From CAZWRK01 sp964635875 (GTDB lineage Bacteria; Pseudomonadota; Gammaproteobacteria; Burkholderiales; Aquaspirillaceae): a stretch of DNA of 20,431 nt. The translations under genes were made by a program, and so were the position numbers. The stretch's first letter is position 1; every line of letters begins with the position of its first letter. Positions 15,583 to 20,431 of this stretch are shown here, in pieces. The stretch lies in contig CAZWRK010000071.1 in NCBI GenBank assembly GCA_964635875.1, positions 1-20,431 on the forward strand, read 5' to 3'. The notes under the pieces were generated by a model that saw nothing but the letters and a program-made list of their open reading frames with translations, was not told the origin of the DNA and made no database searches.

Positions 15583-16207
15583 CAGTCAATTCAAGGAGAT
15601 GGGCGACGCGTTTCGTGCCGGTTGCGCCCCCGCCGATGTCGATGCCGGCGTTATTTACGTAGATGCCGTTGAGGATGTCGCCCGCCCCGCCGGAGAAGAA
15701 GCTCGACGAGACGCTTGAGAAGCGGGGGGTGGCCGGAGACTGGACCACCATGGAGCCAATGGAGCGGTCGGAACCCAGGCAGACCGCGCCGAGGTGAGCC
15801 CCGGCCTTGGAGAAGCCAGTGGCCGTCGTGTAGACGCCGCCAGTCTCGACGGAGGTCTTCCAGGTGACGGCGGTTGGACCGCGATAGACGAGGAAGATGA
15901 CGAAGCCGCCAGAGTTGCCGACGTTCACGGTCAGCGTCGTGCCGACGTCAGCCAGGGTGATGGCCTTGGCGAAGACGTCGTCGGTGTAGCCGTAGGTCGG
16001 CCAGGTGTAGGCGGAGCCGACACGGGCGAAGCTGTTGGAGACGAAGGTGATGGAGCCGTAGCTGGAGTAGACGATGACCAGGTCGTTGGCGGCCAGGCCA
16101 GCCAGCGAATAGGTGTAGGAGGTGAGGCCGTTTTGGGCTTGCCCCTGGACGTAGGAGGCCACCTTCTGCGTCCGCCCCATCATCGGGTGAGGGAAGAACG
16201 GAAGCAT
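15578..16207 (-). CDS. Probable tail/virion structural protein, 209 aa
   Basis: This is a beta-rich protein with many Ser, Thr, Gly and Val residues and no charged helices (AGLAANDLVIVYSSYGSITF; LTVNVGNSGGFVIFLVYRG). Such composition is typical of phage tail-tip or receptor-binding jelly-roll domains, and the gene follows tail fibre 1 with a TAATG overlap. It may be a fibre tip, chaperone-like cap or decoration protein; no specific family was recognised. Confidence 0.6.
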   Translation of the reverse strand: MLPFFPHPMMGRTQKVASYVQGQAQNGLTSYTYSLAGLAANDLVIVYSSYGSITFVSNSFARVGSAYTWPTYGYTDDVFAKAITLADVGTTLTVNVGNSGGFVIFLVYRGPTAVTWKTSVETGGVYTTATGFSKAGAHLGAVCLGSDRSIGSMVVQSPATPRFSSVSSSFFSGGAGDILNGIYVNNAGIDIGGGATGTKRVAHLLELTG

Positions 16208-17543
16208 TAGGAGAAGTTCCGCGAGACGGTGAACTCGATCTCAGTGGTCGAGCGGGCGTAGTAGTAGACGCAGTCGACCGCGCTGGCGGCGGTCGAGAGC
16301 CCCTGGCTGGCGGAGCCGCCGGGCGCCTTCCAGTACGAGCCGTAGGTGATGGTGCGGTTGCCTGTGGCGTCCTGCGGGATGCGGATGCGCCCCGACTGGC
16401 CAGCCTTGATGTTCGTGGGGTTGGCCAGGGTCAGGTTGCCCGTGAGGGCGGCGATGTCGAAGTTGAAGCCGGTCGCGAAGTCGAGGGTGACGGTCGCCGC
16501 GTAGGAGACCGAGACGGGCGCAGCGGCGGCGAAGATCGACGACGGCGAGACGAAGACTTCGGTGGAGGTGCCGGTGAAGACGTTAGAGGCGGTCGCGCTG
16601 GCCAGGTAGGTGACGTCGCGCCAGCGTTGGGAAGTGGCGTCGTAGTTGAGGATGACGCCGCGCCGGGGCGGGATGACGCGGGTGTACCCGAAGTCGAAGC
16701 GGTTTGCGGCGGCGGATGAGACCGAGGCGTCCGAGAGGGTGACGGAGTAGGTGGTGCTGGCGTTGAAGAGGAAGATGACTCGGCCAGACGAAGGCGTCGT
16801 GCGGCTGATCAGGGGCTGNNNNNNNNNNNNNNNNNNNNNNNNNNNNNNNNNNNNNNNNNNNNNNNNNNNNNNNNNNNNNNNNNNNNNNNNNNNNNNNNNN
16901 NNNNNNNNNNNNNNNNNNGGCCCGCCGCCAGGCCGGTGATGGTCCGGTCGGCGGTCGGCGTCAGACGCAGGATCGAGGCGGTCTCGAAGCCAGTGGGCGA
17001 GTAGTCGTTCTGGTTGGCGGCCAGAGAGATGTCGATCTGGGCGAGGTTCATGGCGGCGTTGATGGTCGCCGCGCCAGCGATAGTGGGGTTGGTGAGGGTG
17101 TCGCCGGACTTGAGCGCGTAGGGGCTCATGTCGATGGAGACGAGCTGGCTGAAGTTGGAGTTGGGGGCCGCGCCGGACGAGGTGTGCGCCGCGTTCGCGA
17201 AGTAGGCCGTGCCGTTGTAGGTGACCAGGTCGAGGCGTTCGTAGGCGGTCGCGTTGGCGTGAGCGCCGCGCCAACGGAAGATGCTGGCGTTCGCGGAGGA
17301 CCAACCGGCGTTGGGGTCGATGAAGGTGCCGACCCGGACTTCGAGAAGTTGGGTGCTGGAATTGACGCGGAATTGGAAGAGCGACGCGTTGAACTGGCCG
17401 CTGTTGCTGAACAGGTCGGACAGCAGATCGGGGAGCGTGCGGCCACCCTTCTCGGCGGCTTCGAGGTAGGTGTCGAGGATGTGCTCGCCGGTCGCAGACG
17501 AGACGAAGCGAAGCTGTTCGCCAGTGGGGCGCGTCTCGGTCAC
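16207..17543 (-). CDS. Tail fibre protein 1 (interrupted by an assembly gap)
   Basis: The N-terminal part (MTETRPTGEQ..., residues 1-208) lies upstream of the gap and the C-terminal part downstream. Residues about 17-90 are homologous to the start of fibre 2. Residues about 90-136 (WRGAHANATAYERLDLVTYN, then GTAYFANAAHTSS) resemble a CBM5/12-type carbohydrate-binding module. The C-terminal part contains GRVIFLFNAS...SAAANRFDFGYT...GVILNYDATSQRW, a beta module frequent in podoviral fibres, and ends with VDCVYYYARSTTEIEFTVS. The two halves are in different frames as assembled, but the intervening 100 Ns are a placeholder of unknown length. The gene is intact if the true gap length is 2 modulo 3. 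Start at 17543, 6 nt after the previous stop. Confidence 0.75.
16819..16918. other. Assembly gap of 100 Ns
   Basis: Exactly 100 Ns, the usual placeholder for a gap of unknown size between joined contigs. It interrupts tail fibre 1 after the GLAAG segment. Confidence 0.98.
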
Positions 17544-17549
17544 GTCTGG

Positions 17550-17828
17550 CTATTCCTCGTAGATACCAAGTTCCTGCATCAGGTTGATGATGTTTGCCCG
17601 AGTGAGCTTGTAGCGGTCGTCCCGAGCCTGGGCGTCGAGGCGCGCTTCGAGGATGTTGATGCGGTCGCGGAGACCATCGACCAGGGTGGTGAGCGTGGTG
17701 ATACGGGTGTCGCGCTGGGAGAGGGCCAGGGCGTGGGCGTCCATCAGGTCTTGAGCGACGCTGTCCACAAAGTCGGAGACAGGGCCGTTCGAGAGGGCGG
17801 TGCGCAGGTCGGCGGTGCGGTTCGACAT
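17550..17828 (-). CDS. Small coiled-coil protein, 92 aa
   Basis: The ATG overlaps the portal stop by one base (TAATG). The protein is helical and strongly charged, with a clear coiled-coil segment around residues 36-75 (LSQRDTRITTLTTLVDGLRD, then RINILEARLDAQ). It ends TRANIINLMQELGIYEE. No family was recognised. Position between portal and fibre suggests a minor structural or tail-assembly protein. A longer reading frame from 18563 overlaps the portal and has the Arg/His/Pro-rich composition of a shadow frame, so this start is preferred. Confidence 0.7.
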   Translation of the reverse strand: MSNRTADLRTALSNGPVSDFVDSVAQDLMDAHALALSQRDTRITTLTTLVDGLRDRINILEARLDAQARDDRYKLTRANIINLMQELGIYEE

Positions 17829-19726
17829 TAGGCGGCTCGCAGGGGGACAAGGTTGCCGCGTTCGACTTCGCGGGAGATGGACTCGGCGGGCTGGACCGTG
17901 GCTCCACGGGCCTTCTCCATCAGCGTCAGCTGCTGGGAGGGGGTCGGGCCTTGGGCCATCTGCTCTTTGGAGATGCGGAACTGGTCGAGGTCCGAGACGC
18001 CCAAGGAGCGGATGGCTTCCTCGGCGATCTTGGACATGTCGAACTCCATGTTCAGGCCCGTGTTGGACATGATCTGGAGCATGTTCATCCAGGTGTCGGC
18101 GGAGCGGGTGGGCTCGACCGGGAGCGTGCCGTCGATGATCAGGTAGTCGACGTCGCCCTGGAGGTCCTTGACGGTGAAGTCGAGGTAGCCGTCGTTGACC
18201 AGGTCGGCCAGCTGGCCAGGGATGTTGCCCTGCTCCATGCGGATCGAGCCCTCGTAGGCGAGGGAGTCTTGGATGTTCGAGACCATCATGCGGACCATAG
18301 GGCGGACGGACGTGGACGAGATGACGCGGCTGAGGACGCCGAGGCGCTGGGAGCCGAGTTGAGTGAGACGCTGGATTTCGGTGGCGGTCCGGACGTCTGC
18401 GGTCGGCATGCCCTGCTGGGCGTCCGAGGCGGCGGAGACGCGCTGCTTGAGGTCGGACATCGCATTGATGTCGTTCCAGTGGCCGCGCGTGATGTCGGGG
18501 ACCTGGGCGATGAAGACGCCGTCGCCGGGCTTCACGCCCGGCATGGTGCGCACGACGCCCCACGGGTTCCGGTCGATGAGGTCCGGGATCATGACCTGGG
18601 TGGGGTCAGCGAAGATCAGGTTGTTGAGGGCGGCCTGGACGTTGTCGATGCGCGAGCGAAGGAGCCAGGTGGCGATGTCGTGCATCGGCAGGAGCAGGTC
18701 GTAGAGGGATTGGCCCCAGGTCTTGTGGCTGTCGTTGTAGAGGCCGCCGATGACGGCGGGGAACTGACGGCCATAGGGGTTGAGTTGGAAGCGGATGACA
18801 GTCTGTTCGTCGATGATCGTGGCGACGAGCCAGACCTGGTCGACTTGGGGCAGGCCGATCTCGTAGCCAGCCATGCGCAGCCAGGCCTCGTCGACGGGAC
18901 GGGCCTTGCCGATGGAGAAGTAGTTGGGGGCGCCCGTGTTCGTCTGGGTCGGGGAGGCCGGGTCGATGACCAGGCCGCGACCTTCCTCCTGGCGCCAGCG
19001 GTGAGCGGCCCAGGCTTGAGAGGTGGCGGCGGTTGGGTTGCGGAGGGCCGGGTACTTCTTGAGCTTGGGGTAGAGGCCTGACTGGGCCAGGGAGTTGTAG
19101 GAGGAGAAGTCGGTGAAGACGACGAACTGCCAGTTTTCCCAGTCGCCCCACTGGACGCGGGGGTCCGGGAAGCAGCGGCGGGGGTCGCTGTTGATGATGC
19201 GGTTCTGGTTGGTGCGCGGGTCCCAGACGACCTTGGTGGGGGCGAAGCCGTAGCGGATGCAGTCGAGCAGGTGCTGGGCGATCTTGGCTTCGCCAGCGGT
19301 GCGCCGGATTTGGGAGTGCAGGACGCGCTCCAGGATGGAGGCGACCTTGCGGGATTTGCGGTTGAGACCCTCAAGCTGGAACATGGGGTTCCGGCCCGTG
19401 AGGGCGGCCATGAGGTAGGTGAGGACGGTGTCCGCGACGGCGCGGGTGTCCGCGATGACGGCCTTCTCGCGGAAGGCGGTGGCGCCAGGCGGGACGTAGA
19501 CGTCGTGGGCTCGGTCCGCTTCGAGCCAGTGGTCGTATCGCTTGGAGATTTTGGCGTGGCTCATGTCGAGGCACGCTTTGACGTACTGGACGATGCGCTG
19601 CTCTTGCTCGTCCGAGAGGTCGTCTGAGATGTCTTCGTAGCTGGTGAGCTTCTCGGCCAGCCCGGAGAGGTCGACGATTACGCCGTCGGTCGGCGGAGTC
19701 GGCGAGGTGTCGCGATAAAAGGCCAT
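17828..19726 (-). CDS. Portal (head-tail connector) protein
   Basis: The 632-residue protein has the composition and motif layout of podoviral portals: an N-terminal helical part, IADTRAVADTVLTYLMAALTG around residues 90-110, a CIRYGFAPTKVVWDP segment around 155-169, a beta-rich wing with PDPRVQWGDWENWQFVVFTD, a long central helix region, and a stem/crown with MPTADVRTATEIQRL (about 442-456), followed by a C-terminal helix. Similar segments occur in portals of P22-like and T7-like phages. No termini in the ATG context explain its expression well: no good ribosome site is visible, and the ATG is inside a hairpin. A later start is possible, though the N terminus reads as coding. It begins the structural block. 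Confidence 0.85.
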   Translation of the reverse strand: MAFYRDTSPTPPTDGVIVDLSGLAEKLTSYEDISDDLSDEQEQRIVQYVKACLDMSHAKISKRYDHWLEADRAHDVYVPPGATAFREKAVIADTRAVADTVLTYLMAALTGRNPMFQLEGLNRKSRKVASILERVLHSQIRRTAGEAKIAQHLLDCIRYGFAPTKVVWDPRTNQNRIINSDPRRCFPDPRVQWGDWENWQFVVFTDFSSYNSLAQSGLYPKLKKYPALRNPTAATSQAWAAHRWRQEEGRGLVIDPASPTQTNTGAPNYFSIGKARPVDEAWLRMAGYEIGLPQVDQVWLVATIIDEQTVIRFQLNPYGRQFPAVIGGLYNDSHKTWGQSLYDLLLPMHDIATWLLRSRIDNVQAALNNLIFADPTQVMIPDLIDRNPWGVVRTMPGVKPGDGVFIAQVPDITRGHWNDINAMSDLKQRVSAASDAQQGMPTADVRTATEIQRLTQLGSQRLGVLSRVISSTSVRPMVRMMVSNIQDSLAYEGSIRMEQGNIPGQLADLVNDGYLDFTVKDLQGDVDYLIIDGTLPVEPTRSADTWMNMLQIMSNTGLNMEFDMSKIAEEAIRSLGVSDLDQFRISKEQMAQGPTPSQQLTLMEKARGATVQPAESISREVERGNLVPLRAA

Positions 19727-19753
19727 GCCCCGTGTGTAGGAGGGGGCATGGCC
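19721..19753 (-). promoter_or_regulatory. Hairpin that buries the portal start codon (terminator-like)
   Basis: A perfect 11-bp inverted repeat (GGCCATGCCCC on each side, 19721-19731 and 19743-19753) encloses an 11-base loop. The portal ATG (19724-19726) lies in the 3' arm. On the minus strand the stem is followed by TTTTAT, like a weak intrinsic terminator that overlaps the gene start. Either translational control or termination is conceivable. Confidence 0.6.
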
Positions 19754-19756
19754 AGC

Positions 19757-19764
19757 GGTCGTCC
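19757..19764 (-). repeat. GGACGACC element, copy 4
   Basis: The element lies five bases after the lipoprotein stop codon and 38 nt before the portal ATG. It is immediately upstream of the hairpin and shares GGACGACCGC with the copy upstream of the capsid gene. Confidence 0.4.
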
Positions 19765-19768
19765 GTGG

Positions 19769-20041
19769 TTAGCGGTTAGCCTCGCATTGGCGCAGGGCCG
19801 CGTCGTAGCGTTCTTGGCGGGTGGGGGGAGGCGGGGTGATCGAGCAGTTGGTGGAGAAGTCCAGGGTCGTGCAGCGGGCTCGCTGGGGCGGCTGGTAGGC
19901 GTCCGCGATGCTATCGGCGTAGTCGATGCAGGCCTGGGGGCTGTTGTTGTAGGCCTCCAGGCGGCGGGTGAATTCCTCGACTTCGGCTGTGGTGCAGCCG
20001 GTCAGGGTGAGCAGGAGTGCGAGGGGGATTAGGTTTTTCAT
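19769..20041 (-). CDS. Small secreted lipoprotein, 90 aa
   Basis: The N terminus is a lipoprotein signal peptide: positive MKN, a hydrophobic core (LIPLALLLTLTG) and a lipobox LTGC with Cys16. The mature part has four further Cys (38, 57, 66 and 86) that could form two disulfides in the periplasm, and a PPPP stretch near residue 70. It should be an outer-membrane-anchored lipoprotein. In phages such genes include o-spanins (Rz1-type) and superinfection-exclusion lipoproteins. A single lipoprotein without a nested Rz partner, placed before the portal, does not fit a classic spanin pair, so the role is open. It overlaps the 115-aa gene by ATGA. Confidence 0.75.
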   Translation of the reverse strand: MKNLIPLALLLTLTGCTTAEVEEFTRRLEAYNNSPQACIDYADSIADAYQPPQRARCTTLDFSTNCSITPPPPTRQERYDAALRQCEANR

Positions 20042-20385
20042 GGGTAGTCGTTGATGTCCGCGAGGGTGATGGTGTCGTCCATGATGGAGTAGGCGTAGGC
20101 CCGGCCAGTGATGAGGGGTGAGCGGATGCTGGGGTCCAGGGTCCAGGTGGAGCCGGAGAGAAGGTCGGAGGCGGGGATGGCTTTCCTGCCGCCAGCGTCG
20201 TGCGCGGGCTCCGCCCGCGCCGACGGAGCGGGGAACATGCGGTCCAAGCGGAGAGTGCGGATGCGCGTGGGATTACCTTCGTCGTGGACGAGGACGAGGT
20301 TGTCGGTCTTGAAGGTGAGGGGGACGAAGGTGATAAGGCGGGGGAAGCCAATGTTGGGGGGGTAGGTGAGCGTGATCGATTTCAT
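20038..20385 (-). CDS. Hypothetical protein, 115 aa
   Basis: This is a mostly beta-rich protein (SITLTYPPNIGFPRLITFVP; STWTLDPSIRSPLITGRAYA). Its middle segment APSARAEPAHDAGG is encoded partly by a GC-rich palindrome and looks like an inserted or variable loop. The start overlaps the stop of the upstream gene as ATGA. No family was recognised. Close linkage to the lipoprotein suggests joint expression. A structural or particle-associated role is possible but not shown. Confidence 0.55.
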   Translation of the reverse strand: MKSITLTYPPNIGFPRLITFVPLTFKTDNLVLVHDEGNPTRIRTLRLDRMFPAPSARAEPAHDAGGRKAIPASDLLSGSTWTLDPSIRSPLITGRAYAYSIMDDTITLADINDYP

Positions 20386-20431
20386 GGGGTCGGCGGGGTG
20401 CTCGGGATGAAGGTGAGGGTCTTGAGGGTGG
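20382..20431 (-). CDS. C-terminal end of an upstream gene (partial)
   Basis: The frame reads TLKTLTFIPSTPPTP and stops at a TGA that overlaps the next ATG as ATGA. The translational-coupling geometry is the same as elsewhere in this block. Only 15 complete codons before the stop are visible, so identity cannot be judged. Confidence 0.5.
   Translation of the reverse strand, partial: TLKTLTFIPSTPPTP

Noticed and set aside
16207..17907. Frameshift or pseudogene in tail fibre 1
   Set aside because: The frame change falls exactly across the 100-N placeholder, so it is an assembly effect; both halves read as intact fibre sequence. The Arg/His-rich frame starting at 17907 is a shadow.
17550..18563. 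A 337-residue minus-strand frame that would extend the 92-aa coiled-coil protein
   Set aside because: Its extra N terminus overlaps the portal gene and is Arg/His/Pro-rich; the TAATG-linked start at 17828 gives a normal coiled-coil protein.
1..20431. tRNA genes, CRISPR arrays, insertion sequences and diversity-generating retroelements
   Set aside because: No cloverleaf, regular spaced repeat, transposase or reverse-transcriptase motif was seen by eye on either strand; a dedicated search was not possible.

Overview
The window looks like a stretch of the structural (late) region of a short-tailed, tailed-phage genome of high G+C. Every credible gene lies on the minus strand, so the gene order reads from high to low coordinates. 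Genes are packed head to tail, with many stop/start overlaps (TAATG or ATGA). There is no tape-measure gene, tail-tube gene or other long-tail gene. The set of portal, scaffold, major capsid protein, connector, nozzle, fibres and three or four large Ala/Gln-rich internal proteins fits a podovirus. The capsid protein resembles the SU10/DUF5309 group. The host cannot be named; base composition fits a high-G+C bacterium, and a proteobacterium is only a guess. A run of exactly 100 Ns shows that this is a scaffolded draft assembly.

Layout in transcription order. (i) 20431-19769: the tail of an upstream gene, an unknown 115-aa protein and a small lipoprotein. (ii) 19726-14557: portal, a short coiled-coil protein, tail fibre 1 (interrupted by the gap), a 209-aa probable tail protein, and a run of very small genes that includes a zinc-finger-like protein and a Lys-rich 33-residue peptide that may overlap its neighbour. 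(iii) 14556-12124: scaffold, then a strong intrinsic terminator, a 240-bp leader, the major capsid protein and a second terminator. (iv) 12047-8542: head-tail adaptor, tail nozzle/hub and tail fibre 2. (v) 8542-1: three internal virion (ejection-type) proteins, then a giant protein of at least 1349 residues that runs off the left edge. It carries a hydrophobic Gly/Ala membrane-type region near its N terminus and a HELGH...E gluzincin-type metallopeptidase site around residues 1104-1184.

How the parts work together (family knowledge and inference): scaffold and capsid protein build the procapsid on the portal, the adaptor and nozzle close it, the two fibres bind the host surface, and the internal proteins with the giant protein would be ejected to carry DNA across the envelope. 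The observations most worth a second look are the metallopeptidase in the putative ejection protein, a strand-specific GGACGACC element upstream of six genes including all four larger intergenic gaps, a hairpin that buries the portal start codon, the terminator-flanked capsid gene, and an N-terminal domain shared by the two fibres.
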